This document shows positions 30,056 through 38,087 of a DNA stretch of 64,000 nucleotides, piece by piece. The notes beneath the pieces are model-generated. The model saw only the letters and a list, made by a program, of their open reading frames with translations. It had not been told where the DNA came from and ran no database searches. The first letter of the stretch is position 1. Each line of letters starts with the position of its first letter. A program made the position numbers and the translations under genes. The stretch spans positions 454,982-518,981 of the forward strand of contig NZ_BMYK01000001.1 in the NCBI RefSeq assembly GCF_014652235.1. Reading direction: 5' to 3'. The DNA is from Pseudorhodoferax aquiterrae (lineage in GTDB: Bacteria; Pseudomonadota; Gammaproteobacteria; Burkholderiales; Burkholderiaceae_C).

Positions 30056-30753
30056 GCCGCCTTCTTGAAGCCGGCGGCCTGCGTGGCCACGCGGTCGATC
30101 TTGACGATCTTGCTGACGAAGATGCCGGGGGTGACGATGGCCTCGGGGTCCAGCGTGCCCAGTTCCACGACCTCGTGCACCGAGGCGATGGTGCGGCGCG
30201 CGGCCATGGCCATCACGGGGCCGAAATTGCGCGCGGACATGCGGTAGGTCAGGTTGCCCCAGCGGTCGCCGCGCTCGGCCTTGACGAGGGCCACGTCGCC
30301 CTGGATCGGGTACTCCAGCACGTACTGCTTGCCGTTGATCTCGCGCGTCTCCTTGCCCTTGGCCAACTCGGTGCCGTAGGCCGTCGGGCAGAAGAAGGCG
30401 CCGATGCCGGCGCCGGCGGCGCGCATGCGTTCGGCCAGGTTGCCCTGGGGCACGATCTCCAGTTCGATCTTGCCGCTGCGGTACAGGCCGTCGAACACAT
30501 GGCTGTCGACCTGCCGCGGGAAGCTGCAGATGATCTTGCGCACGCGGCCCGTGGCCAGCAGTGCCGCGAGGCCCGTGTCGCCGTTGCCCGCGTTGTTGTT
30601 GACCACGGTGAGGTCGCGCGCGCCCTGGGCGATGAGCCCGTCGATGAGCTCGGCCGGGATGCCGGCCGTGCCGAAGCCACCGATCAACACGGTGGAACCG
30701 TCGCGCACGTCCGCCAGTGCGGACGCGACGGACTCTGCAATCTTGTCGATCAC
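30052..30753 (-). CDS. pcaI: 3-oxoadipate CoA-transferase, subunit A
   Basis: The 233-residue alpha subunit of the CoA-transferase. The CoA-binding motif is IGGFGTAGIPAELIDGL; later GAGIGAFFCPTAYGTELAKGKETR is family-specific. The start is GTG at 30753 with GAGGAGC upstream. It is the promoter-proximal gene of a ten-gene minus-strand run and is divergent from the IclR regulator, whose two palindromes lie in the 73-base gap. Confidence 0.93.
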   Translation of the reverse strand: MIDKIAESVASALADVRDGSTVLIGGFGTAGIPAELIDGLIAQGARDLTVVNNNAGNGDTGLAALLATGRVRKIICSFPRQVDSHVFDGLYRSGKIELEIVPQGNLAERMRAAGAGIGAFFCPTAYGTELAKGKETREINGKQYVLEYPIQGDVALVKAERGDRWGNLTYRMSARNFGPVMAMAARRTIASVHEVVELGTLDPEAIVTPGIFVSKIVKIDRVATQAAGFKKAA

Positions 30754-30766
30754 TGCTCGCTCCTCA

Positions 30767-30779
30767 AACAAAATTTGTT
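30767..30779. promoter_or_regulatory. Candidate IclR operator, pcaI side
   Basis: AACAAA-A-TTTGTT is a perfect palindrome just before the pcaI Shine-Dalgarno. Its half-site is related to that at 30786-30801. Confidence 0.5.
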
Positions 30780-30785
30780 CTACAT

Positions 30786-30801
30786 GCGAACATTTGTTCG
30801 C
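30786..30801. promoter_or_regulatory. Candidate IclR operator, regulator side
   Basis: GCGAACA-TT-TGTTCGC is a perfect 7-bp inverted repeat. It lies 10 bases before the TATAGT (30811-30816) -10-like element of the iclR gene and would cover its -35 region. PcaR/PobR-type regulators bind palindromes in such divergent gaps. Confidence 0.6.
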
Positions 30802-30826
30802 TAAAAGAATTATAGTGAGCGCCCTC

Positions 30827-31627
30827 ATGGCCACAGAAAACATCCCAGTCGCTTTGGCGACACCCAAGCCCGGCGACAGCTACGTGCAGTCGTTCGCGCG
30901 CGGGCTGGAAGTCATCCGTTCCTTCAGCGCCCAGGCGCCGCAGCAGACGCTGAGCGAGGTGGCGGCACGCACCGGCCTCACGCGGGCCGGGGCGCGGCGC
31001 ATCCTGTTGACCTTGCAGGCCCTGGGCTATGTGGAGACCGACGGCCGGCTGTTCCGTCCCACGGCGCGGCTGCTGGACCTGGGCTTCGCCTACCTGTCCT
31101 CGCTGCCGATCTGGAACCTGGCCGAGCCCGTGATGGAAGACCTCGTGGAGCGCGTGCGCGAGTCGAGTTCGGCCGCGGTGCTCGAGGGGCTGGACATCGT
31201 CTACGTGCTGCGCGTGCCCACGCACAAGATCATGCGCACCAACCTGGGCGTGGGCTCGCGCCTGCCGGCGTTCTGGACCTCGATGGGCCGCGTGCTGCTG
31301 GCGGCTTTGCCCGAGGACCAGCTGCGCGCGCGCCTGGCCCGCGTGCCGCGCGAACGCCACACGGCCCACACCACGCTGGACGATGAAGGCCTGCTGGCCC
31401 GCATCCGGGCGGTGCGCGAACAGGGCTGGTGCCTCGTGAACCAGGAGCTGGAGGAAGGCCTGATCTCGATCGCGGCGCCGCTGGTGGATCGCGCGGGCCG
31501 CACCGTGGCTGCGCTCAACGTGAGCGGCCAGGCCAACCGCACGAGCGAGGCGCAGATGCGCGAGGAGATGCTGCCCGCACTGCTGGCCGCCGCGCAGGCC
31601 ATCGGGCAGAGGATGTTGCGCGGCTGA
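30827..31627 (+). CDS. IclR family regulator of the pca genes (PcaR/PobR-like)
   Basis: A 266-residue regulator. The N-terminal helix-turn-helix at about residues 22-80 contains SFARGLEVIRSFS and LSEVAARTGLTRAGARRILLTL, which is typical of the PcaR/PcaU/PobR branch. The C-terminal IclR ligand domain includes GSRLPAFWTSMGRVLLAALP and DEGLISIAAPLVDRAGR. PcaR activates pca genes in response to 3-oxoadipate in Pseudomonas; here the divergent position next to pcaI implies the same role. No aromatic-ring dioxygenase is in the window. Confidence 0.9.
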   Translation: MATENIPVALATPKPGDSYVQSFARGLEVIRSFSAQAPQQTLSEVAARTGLTRAGARRILLTLQALGYVETDGRLFRPTARLLDLGFAYLSSLPIWNLAEPVMEDLVERVRESSSAAVLEGLDIVYVLRVPTHKIMRTNLGVGSRLPAFWTSMGRVLLAALPEDQLRARLARVPRERHTAHTTLDDEGLLARIRAVREQGWCLVNQELEEGLISIAAPLVDRAGRTVAALNVSGQANRTSEAQMREEMLPALLAAAQAIGQRMLRG

Positions 31628-31637
31628 GCCTGAAGCC

Positions 31638-32900
31638 TCAGGGGCTGGCCGCGTGCCCCGTGTCGATGCCCTCGGAACGCACCGGCATGGCCTGGCCGGC
31701 GATCACGCCCAGCGCGCGCAGCTTGGCGATGGCCGCGTCGTCGAAGCCGGCTTCGCGCAGCAGCGCCTCGTTGTGCTCGCCCATGCGCGGTGCCGCGCGG
31801 TGCGGCAGTTCCCGGCCCGCGACGCGGATCGGGTTGGCGATCATGCGGGCGCTGCGGCCGTCGCCGTAGGCGAAGTCCACGACGCCGTCGCGCTCGTGCA
31901 CGAAGGGGTTCTGCAGCGCCTGGGCCACGTCGAACACGGGGGACACGGGCACCTTGCCCGACAGGCGCTCCAGCCACACGGCGGTGGGCTGCTGCATGAG
32001 CGCGGTGTCCAGCAGTTCCTGCACCTGGTTGCGGTTCTTCAGGCGTGCGGCGAAGGTGGCCAGCTGCGGGTTCTCCGCCCATTCCGGGTGGCCGAGTTCG
32101 CGCGCGAGCAGCGGCCAGAACTTCTCCTTGTTGCACATGATGAACAGCCAGCCATCCTGCGTGCGGTAGAGCTGGCTGGGCACCAGGCTGGGGTGGCCGC
32201 TGCGCGCCGTGCGGCCCGTGACGACATCGGCGTTGAGGTACCAGGTGCCGGGGTAGTTGAGGTTGTGCAGCGCCACGTCGAACAGCGAGGTGTCGATGTC
32301 CATGCCCTGGCCGCTCGCGCGCGCCTGCACCACGCCGGCCAGCAGGCCGAAGGCGGCTGCCAGGCCGGTCATGAGGTCGACGATGGACAGGCCGTAGCGC
32401 GTGGGCGGGCCGTCGGGCTCACCGGTCAGCGAGAGGTGGCCGGCCTCGGCCTGCATCAGGTAGTCGTAGCCGGGCCAGGCCTTGCGCGAGCCGCTGCGGC
32501 CATAGGCCGACAGGTGGGCGCAGACCAGGCGCGGGTTCGTGTCCTTCAGCTGCGCGTAGGTCAGGCCGAGCTTGTGGGGCAGGTCGCCGCGCAGGTTGTC
32601 GAGCAGCGCATCGGCGCCGGCCGCGAGCTTGCGCAGCACGGCCATGCCCTCGGGCTGCTTCAAGTCCAGCGTGAGGCTCTTCTTGTTGCGGTTGAAGGTC
32701 TGGAAGAAGTGGCTGTCGCCCTGGCCGAAGTAGTGCGGGCCGACGTGGCGGCCGACGTCGCCGCCGTCGTGGTGGTTCTCGATCTTGATGACCTCGGCAC
32801 CCAGGTCGGCCAGGTAGGAGGTGCCGAAGGGGCCGGCGCCGTACTGTTCGACGGCGAGCACGCGGAGGCCGGCGAGCGGCAGGGCGGGGGTCTCGGGCAT
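31638..32900 (-). CDS. CaiB/BaiF family CoA-transferase
   Basis: A 420-residue family III CoA-transferase that moves CoA between carboxylic acids. The N-terminus LAGLRVLAVEQYGAGPFGTSYLADLGAEVIKIE is diagnostic, as is NRNKKSLTLDLKQPEG. The region around GRSGSRKAWPGYDYLMQAEAGHLSLTG should hold the catalytic Asp, seen as the D of GYDY. It lies downstream of the GntR gene and is preceded by a palindrome. With the dehydrogenase, hydratase and lyase genes nearby, it probably activates a dicarboxylic acid such as itaconate. Confidence 0.92.
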   Translation of the reverse strand: MPETPALPLAGLRVLAVEQYGAGPFGTSYLADLGAEVIKIENHHDGGDVGRHVGPHYFGQGDSHFFQTFNRNKKSLTLDLKQPEGMAVLRKLAAGADALLDNLRGDLPHKLGLTYAQLKDTNPRLVCAHLSAYGRSGSRKAWPGYDYLMQAEAGHLSLTGEPDGPPTRYGLSIVDLMTGLAAAFGLLAGVVQARASGQGMDIDTSLFDVALHNLNYPGTWYLNADVVTGRTARSGHPSLVPSQLYRTQDGWLFIMCNKEKFWPLLARELGHPEWAENPQLATFAARLKNRNQVQELLDTALMQQPTAVWLERLSGKVPVSPVFDVAQALQNPFVHERDGVVDFAYGDGRSARMIANPIRVAGRELPHRAAPRMGEHNEALLREAGFDDAAIAKLRALGVIAGQAMPVRSEGIDTGHAASP

Positions 32901-32918
32901 GGTGGGGCGGTTTGGTTG

Positions 32919-32934
32919 AATTGTGCGGACAATT
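32919..32934. promoter_or_regulatory. Candidate GntR operator before the CaiB gene
   Basis: AATTGT-GCGG-ACAATT is a 6-bp inverted repeat in the 70-base gap between the GntR stop and the CaiB start. It shares TGTNCGGACAAT with the site upstream of gntR at 33846. Confidence 0.55.
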
Positions 32935-32970
32935 GTATGGCCCGAACCAGCCCAAATGCAACCGGTGGCG

Positions 32971-33780
32971 CTACTGCCGCAGCTCCATGCGGTAGCTGAA
33001 GCGGTCGCTCGGGTGCACGTTGTCGGCCACCTCGACGAGGTCGCCGCTGTCGCTGTAGTAGCGCCGCACGATGCGCAGCGCGGGCGCGCCGGGTTCGCTC
33101 TGCAGGCTGGCGGCGTCGTCCGCGCTCAGCACCACGCCCTGGATTTCCTGCTCCACGCGCTGGATGGACAGCTTGTACTCGCGCTCGATCAACGCGTAGA
33201 CGGCGGTCTGGCGTTCGCGCAGCCGGGCCTCGATGTCCTTGAGCATGGGGTTCAGGAAGATGCGCGTGATGCAGAAGGGCGGCGGCGCCTTGCGCGCACC
33301 GCCGGCGCCGGGCTGGTCGTGGCGCAGGCCCACGGCCAGCACCCATTCCTCGCCGGCCTCGGTGCCGAAATCCTGCGCCTGGCTGCGGCTCAGCGCGATG
33401 CGGCCCACGTAGACGATGCGCAACTCGGTGTCCTGCGCGTACTGGAGCAGGTCGGGCAGCGAGGTCGCGTCGTGCCGGTAGCGCGCCTGGCCGGGCTCGG
33501 CGATCACCACCGTGCCCACGCGCTGGCGCCGCGTGACCAGGCCGGCCGTGGACAGCAGCCGGATGGCCGCCCGCGCCGTGAAGCGGCTGATGCCGAATTG
33601 TTCGCACAGCTCGATCTCGGTCGGCAGCCGCGCGCCGACGGGGTAGCGGCCCTCGGCGATGCCGCGGCGCAGCTCGGCCGCGATGCGCTGGTAGATCGGC
33701 TGGGTGCCGCTGGCGGCCTCGGTCGCTTCGGTGTCCCCGCTGGCGTTGGGAGGGGGCTGGTCGTTCTTGTGGCGGCTCAT
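32971..33780 (-). CDS. GntR family regulator, HutC/UTRA type
   Basis: A 269-residue regulator. After a polar leader of about 27 residues comes the GntR winged helix (PIYQRIAAELRRGIAEGRYP, then LCEQFGISRFTARAAIRLL). A C-terminal UTRA ligand domain of about 150 residues follows, ending with DNVHPSDRFSYRMEL. It sits between its two presumed targets: the CaiB gene downstream and the divergent acyl-CoA dehydrogenase operon. Matching palindromes occur in both flanks, arguing for repression of the whole locus. Confidence 0.9.
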   Translation of the reverse strand: MSRHKNDQPPPNASGDTEATEAASGTQPIYQRIAAELRRGIAEGRYPVGARLPTEIELCEQFGISRFTARAAIRLLSTAGLVTRRQRVGTVVIAEPGQARYRHDATSLPDLLQYAQDTELRIVYVGRIALSRSQAQDFGTEAGEEWVLAVGLRHDQPGAGGARKAPPPFCITRIFLNPMLKDIEARLRERQTAVYALIEREYKLSIQRVEQEIQGVVLSADDAASLQSEPGAPALRIVRRYYSDSGDLVEVADNVHPSDRFSYRMELRQ

Positions 33781-33845
33781 GGCGGGAGTCTGCACCAGTT
33801 CGTGCCTGGCACCGCGTTGACAGCGTGTCGGCAGTGACTTAATAA

Positions 33846-33855
33846 TGTCCGGACA
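33846..33855. promoter_or_regulatory. Candidate GntR operator in the divergent promoter gap
   Basis: TGTCCGGACA is a perfect 10-base palindrome embedded in AATAATGTCCGGACAATAAT, an AT-rich island between gntR and the acyl-CoA dehydrogenase gene. The core matches the site at 32919-32934. Confidence 0.55.
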
Positions 33856-33927
33856 ATAATAGAAAAGAATGCCAAATGGTGCGCTCCATTCGAGCGCGGA
33901 CATGCACACAGTGGACAAGGGCAGAGC

Positions 33928-35091
33928 ATGAGCAAGAACGACAGCCGCGGCGCGGCGGACGACAGCGCCTTCGTGGACGCGGTGGAGGCCTGGGCCGAGA
34001 AGGAACTGCGGCCCGTGGCCCGCAAGTACGACCTGGCCGACGAGTACCCGCACGAGATCGTCGAGCAGATGAAGCAGCTGGGCCTGTTCGGCGCCACCAT
34101 CGGCGAGGAATACGGCGGCCTGGGCCTGTCGGCCTGGACCTATGCGCAGATCGTGATCAAGGTGGCCTCGGTCTGGATGGCGCCTTCGGGCATCTTCAAC
34201 TCGCACCTGATCATGGCCGCGGCCATCGAGCGCCACGGCACCGAGGAACAAAAGCGCGCCTACCTGCCGCGCATGGCCAGCGGGGAATACCGCGGCAGCA
34301 TCGGCCTGACCGAGCCCAACGCCGGCTCGGACCTGCAGGCCATCCGCACGGTGGCCCGGCGCGAGGGCGATCACTACGTCGTCAACGGCAGCAAGACCTG
34401 GATCACCAACAGCATGCACGGCCACGGCACGCTGCTGCTGGTCAAGACCGATCCGCAGGCCGAGCCGCGCCACAAGGGCATGAGCCTGCTCATCGCCGAC
34501 AAGGGGCCGGGCTTCAACGTGGTGGGCAAGCTCAAGAAGATGGGCTACCGCGCCATCGACACCTGCGAGCTCACGTTCGAGGACTACCGCGTGCCGGTGG
34601 GCCAGCTGGTCGGCGGCGTCGAGGGCAAGGGCTTCGTGCAGACCGCTGGCGGGCTGGAACTGGGCCGCATCAACGTGGGCGCACGCGGTGCCGGCATCGC
34701 CGAGGGCGCCTTCAAGCATGCGCTGCGCTATGCCCAGGAGCGCGAGGCCTTCGGCAAGCCGATCTGGCAGCACCAGGCGATGCAGCTCAAGCTGGCCGAC
34801 ATGGCCACGCAGGTGGAGGGCGCCAAGCTGCTGCTGCAGCAGGCCGCCACCAGGTACGACCGCGGCGAGCGCTGCGACCTGGAGGCCGCGATGGCCAAGC
34901 TCGCGGGCTCGGAGGCCGGCGCCGAATGCGCGCAGCAGGCCATGCGCATCTTCGGCGGCTACAGCTACGCGGTGGAGTACGAGATCGAGCGCTACTACCG
35001 CGACGCCATGCTGATGTGCATCGGCGAAGGCACGAACGAGATTCTGCGCCAGGTCATCGCCAAGCAATTGGTGGACCGGCACCGCGTATGA
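33928..35091 (+). CDS. Acyl-CoA dehydrogenase
   Basis: A 387-residue flavoprotein that introduces a trans double bond into an acyl-CoA. The signatures IGLTEPNAGSDLQAIRT (flavin/substrate loop) and QEREAFGKPIWQHQAMQLKLADM are complete. The C-terminal IGEGTNEILRQVIAKQL contains the position where the catalytic base normally lies in this family. The second gene of the set encodes a MaoC hydratase, as expected for dehydrogenation followed by hydration. Substrate unknown; a short branched dicarboxyl-CoA is suggested by context. Confidence 0.93.
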   Translation: MSKNDSRGAADDSAFVDAVEAWAEKELRPVARKYDLADEYPHEIVEQMKQLGLFGATIGEEYGGLGLSAWTYAQIVIKVASVWMAPSGIFNSHLIMAAAIERHGTEEQKRAYLPRMASGEYRGSIGLTEPNAGSDLQAIRTVARREGDHYVVNGSKTWITNSMHGHGTLLLVKTDPQAEPRHKGMSLLIADKGPGFNVVGKLKKMGYRAIDTCELTFEDYRVPVGQLVGGVEGKGFVQTAGGLELGRINVGARGAGIAEGAFKHALRYAQEREAFGKPIWQHQAMQLKLADMATQVEGAKLLLQQAATRYDRGERCDLEAAMAKLAGSEAGAECAQQAMRIFGGYSYAVEYEIERYYRDAMLMCIGEGTNEILRQVIAKQLVDRHRV

Positions 35092-35119
35092 CGACAGCCA
35101 CTTTCTGGAGACCTTCCCC

Positions 35120-35623
35120 ATGCAGACCGCCATTGAAATCAGCCCCCAGCGCTACCGTGCCTCCTATGGCCGCTACCTCGAAGACTTCCAGGTCGGCGAC
35201 ATCTACGAGCACCGGCCCGGCCGCACCATCACCGAGAACGACAACATCCAGTTCTCGCTGATCACGATGAACGCCCACCCCATGCACTGCGACGTGCACT
35301 TCGCGGCGCAGAGCGAGTTCGGCCAGCTGCTGGTCAACAGCGGCCTGTCGCTGGCCATCGTGCTGGGCATGACGGTCAACGACATCAGCGCGAAAGCCAT
35401 CGCCAACCTGGGCTGGAAGGAGATCAAGCTGACCGCGCCGGTGTTCTGCGGCGACACGCTGTACGCGGAGTCCGAGGTGCTGGAGGTGCGCGAGTCCAGG
35501 AGCCGGCCGACCCAGGGCATCGTGACCACGCGCACGCGCGGGCTGAACCACAAGGGTGTGCAGGTCATGGAGTTCATCCGCATGTCGCTGATCCCCAAGC
35601 GTGGGCACGGCGTCGGCGACTGA
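35120..35623 (+). CDS. MaoC-family dehydratase/hydratase
   Basis: A single hot-dog domain of 167 residues resembling mesaconyl-/itaconyl-CoA hydratases. FQVGDIYEHRPGRTITENDN carries the hydratase motif, with HPMHCDVHFAAQSEFG after it. The C-terminal part contains NLGWKEIKLTAPVFCGDTL and ESRSRPTQGIVTTRTRG. It adds water across the double bond of an enoyl-CoA. It starts 28 bases after the dehydrogenase. Homologues occur with CitE-like lyases, one of which lies 4.5 kb downstream. Confidence 0.9.
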   Translation: MQTAIEISPQRYRASYGRYLEDFQVGDIYEHRPGRTITENDNIQFSLITMNAHPMHCDVHFAAQSEFGQLLVNSGLSLAIVLGMTVNDISAKAIANLGWKEIKLTAPVFCGDTLYAESEVLEVRESRSRPTQGIVTTRTRGLNHKGVQVMEFIRMSLIPKRGHGVGD

Positions 35624-35658
35624 GCGCGGCCCATTCCGAAACCCGAAGGAGACAAGAC

Positions 35659-36627
35659 ATGAACGCTGTTCGCAAGGCCCTGGTGGCCGCCTGCCTGTGC
35701 CTGGGCGCCAGCCTGGCGCTGGCCGCCTACCCGGACAAGCCGATCCGGCTCGTCGTGGGCTTCCCGCCGGGCCAGGCCACCGACCTCATCGCGCGGACGG
35801 CCGCCAGAAAGCTCCAGGACACGCTGGGCCAGCCCGTGATCGTGGACAACAAGCCGGGCGCCGCCGGCATCATCGGTTCGGAAACCGTGGCCAAGGCCGC
35901 ACCGGACGGCTACACGCTGGTCGTGGGTTCGAGCGGCACCATGGCCATCAACCCCAGCCTGTACGCTAGGCTGCCTTACCACCCGCTCAAGGACTTCGAG
36001 CCCATCAGCCTGTTGTCGGTGGTGCCGCTGTTCCTCGCCGTGAACCCGAACTTCCCGGCCAAGACCGCGGCCGAGTTCGTGCAGCAGGCCAAGGCCGCGC
36101 CGGGCAAGATCAACTTCGGTTCGGGTGGCAGCGGCGTGACCAGCCACCTGACCATGGAACTGCTCAAGCACTCGCTGGGCATCGACCTCGTGCACGTGCC
36201 CTACAAGGGCAGCCCGGCGGCGGTGACCGACCTGGTCGGAGGCCAGATCAACACCATGATCGACACCGGGCCCGCGCTGTTGCCGCACATGCGCACGGGC
36301 AAGCTGCGCATCCTGGCCGTGGCCAGCGAGAAGCGCAATGCGGCCGCGCCGGAGGTGCCGACCATGGCGGAGGCGGGCCTGGGCAACTTCGTGGCGCCCG
36401 CCTGGGTCGGCATCGCTGCGCCCAAGGGCACGCCCAAGGAGATCGTCGAGACGCTGCACAAGGCACTGGCGGCCAACTGGCGGGACGCGCCGGACGTGCG
36501 CGAGCAACTCAATGGTCTGGGTGCCGAAGCGGCCGTCATGACGCCGGCCGAGTTCGCCAAGTACATCCAGAGCGAGATCGACAAATGGGCGCTGGCCGTC
36601 AAGCTCTCCGGCGCCAAGGTGGATTGA
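35659..36627 (+). CDS. Bug family tripartite tricarboxylate transporter receptor
   Basis: A 322-residue periplasmic receptor with a classical signal peptide (MNAVRKALVAACLCLGASLALA) and mature start YPDKPIRLVVGFPPGQATDL. GAAGIIGSETVAKAAPDGYTLV and the YKGSPAAVTDLVGGQINTMID segment confirm the family. The AAGGAGACAAGAC leader is a good ribosome site. It lies between the MaoC and MmgE/PrpD genes, so it presumably captures the acid degraded here, but no TctAB partner is nearby. The MFS at 38088 may be the actual importer. Confidence 0.93.
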   Translation: MNAVRKALVAACLCLGASLALAAYPDKPIRLVVGFPPGQATDLIARTAARKLQDTLGQPVIVDNKPGAAGIIGSETVAKAAPDGYTLVVGSSGTMAINPSLYARLPYHPLKDFEPISLLSVVPLFLAVNPNFPAKTAAEFVQQAKAAPGKINFGSGGSGVTSHLTMELLKHSLGIDLVHVPYKGSPAAVTDLVGGQINTMIDTGPALLPHMRTGKLRILAVASEKRNAAAPEVPTMAEAGLGNFVAPAWVGIAAPKGTPKEIVETLHKALAANWRDAPDVREQLNGLGAEAAVMTPAEFAKYIQSEIDKWALAVKLSGAKVD

Positions 36628-36631
36628 CGGC

Positions 36632-38023
36632 ATGGCGACGATCTCCTCCGAACTGGCGTCCTTCGCCACGGGCTTCACGCTCGATGCCGTCCCCGTCGAA
36701 GTGCGCGAGCGCGCCGCGCACCTGATGCTGGACGCGCTGGGCATCGGCCTGGCGTCCACGCAATGGGACTTCGCCCGCACCACGCTGGCCGGCCTGCGCG
36801 AGCTGGCCGGCCCCGGCGGCGACGTGCCCGTGATCGGCTGCGGCCAGAACCTGCCGCTGCGCGATGCGGTGGTCATGAACGCGCTCTTGATCCACGGGCT
36901 GGACTACGACGACACGCACCCGGCCGGCGTGATCCACGCCACCACCTCGGTGTTGCCGGCCGTGCTTGGCCTGGGCACGCGCCTGGGCAGCCGCGGCAGC
37001 GATCTGCTGGCGGGCTACGTGCTGGGCATGGAGACGGCCACGCGCATCGGCGCGGCGGCGAAGAGCGGCTTCCACCAGATCGGCTTCCACCCGACCGGCC
37101 TGGTCGGCACCTTCGGCTGCACGCTGGCGGCCGGCCGGCTGCTGCGCCTCGGCGAGCGGCAGCTGGTCGACGCCCAGGGCATCGCGCTGTCGGTGGCTTC
37201 GGGCAGCCTCGAATGCCTGGAAGACGGCGCCTGGACGAAGCGTCTGCACCCAGGCTGGGGCGCGGCCGGCGGCATCACCGCGGCCACCCTGGGCAAGCAC
37301 GGCTTCGTCGGTCCCGGCGCGGCGTACGAGGGGCGCTTCGGTCTGTACGCGAGCCACCTGGGGGCCGAGCTGCTGGCCAAGGCCGACCTGTCCATGGTCA
37401 CGGCAGGGCTGGGCCGGGTCTGGGAGATCATGAACGTGGCCGTCAAGCCGGTGCCGGCCTGCCACTTCACGCATGCTTTCGCCGACGCGGCCAGCCTCCT
37501 GTCCAGGGACTGGGGCGGCGCGCCGATCCGGCGCATCGTGGCGCGCGTGCCCACGGGCGCGATGAAGGCCGTCTGCGAGCCGATCGAGAAGAAGCTGCGC
37601 CCGGCCAATGCCTACGATGCGCAGTTCAGCGTGCCGTACTCGGTGGCCACGGGCCTGCGATTTGGCCGCTTCACGCTCGACGCGCTGGATCCGGCCGCCT
37701 GGCAGGACCCCGAGACCCTGCGCATCGCTGCACTGGTCGAATGCCAGAGCGACCCGGAGGCCGACTTCCCGCGCTACTTCGGCGGCGAGGTCATCGTCGA
37801 GCTGGCCGACGGCCGCACGCTGCGCCACCACGAGCCCATCAACCGCGGCGCGGCGGGACGGCCCATCGCCAATGCCGACATCGTGGCCAAGTTCCACGAC
37901 AACGCCGCACGCGCGGTCGACCGCGCCCATGCCGACCACATCCTCGACGCGGTGCTGGGCATCGAGCAGGGACAAGCGGGCGCGCTGGCGCAAGTGCTGG
38001 GCCGGGTTGCGAAGGGGCGCTGA
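36632..38023 (+). CDS. MmgE/PrpD family protein
   Basis: A 463-residue protein of the 2-methylcitrate dehydratase/cis-aconitate decarboxylase superfamily. GLDYDDTHPAGVIHATTSVLPAVLGLG near residues 90-116 is the family active-site segment, and a His in NVAVKPVPACHFTHAFADAA fits the second conserved motif. Members dehydrate, decarboxylate or isomerise tri- and dicarboxylates. It starts 4 bases after the bug stop. The P. aeruginosa itaconate locus also contains an MmgE/PrpD gene, supporting a C5-acid role. Confidence 0.88.
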   Translation: MATISSELASFATGFTLDAVPVEVRERAAHLMLDALGIGLASTQWDFARTTLAGLRELAGPGGDVPVIGCGQNLPLRDAVVMNALLIHGLDYDDTHPAGVIHATTSVLPAVLGLGTRLGSRGSDLLAGYVLGMETATRIGAAAKSGFHQIGFHPTGLVGTFGCTLAAGRLLRLGERQLVDAQGIALSVASGSLECLEDGAWTKRLHPGWGAAGGITAATLGKHGFVGPGAAYEGRFGLYASHLGAELLAKADLSMVTAGLGRVWEIMNVAVKPVPACHFTHAFADAASLLSRDWGGAPIRRIVARVPTGAMKAVCEPIEKKLRPANAYDAQFSVPYSVATGLRFGRFTLDALDPAAWQDPETLRIAALVECQSDPEADFPRYFGGEVIVELADGRTLRHHEPINRGAAGRPIANADIVAKFHDNAARAVDRAHADHILDAVLGIEQGQAGALAQVLGRVAKGR

Positions 38024-38087
38024 GTCTGGCGCGGGTCAGGGCGTGCACCGCGCGCCCGCTACAGTCGGCGCCCATGGAAGAACAACG

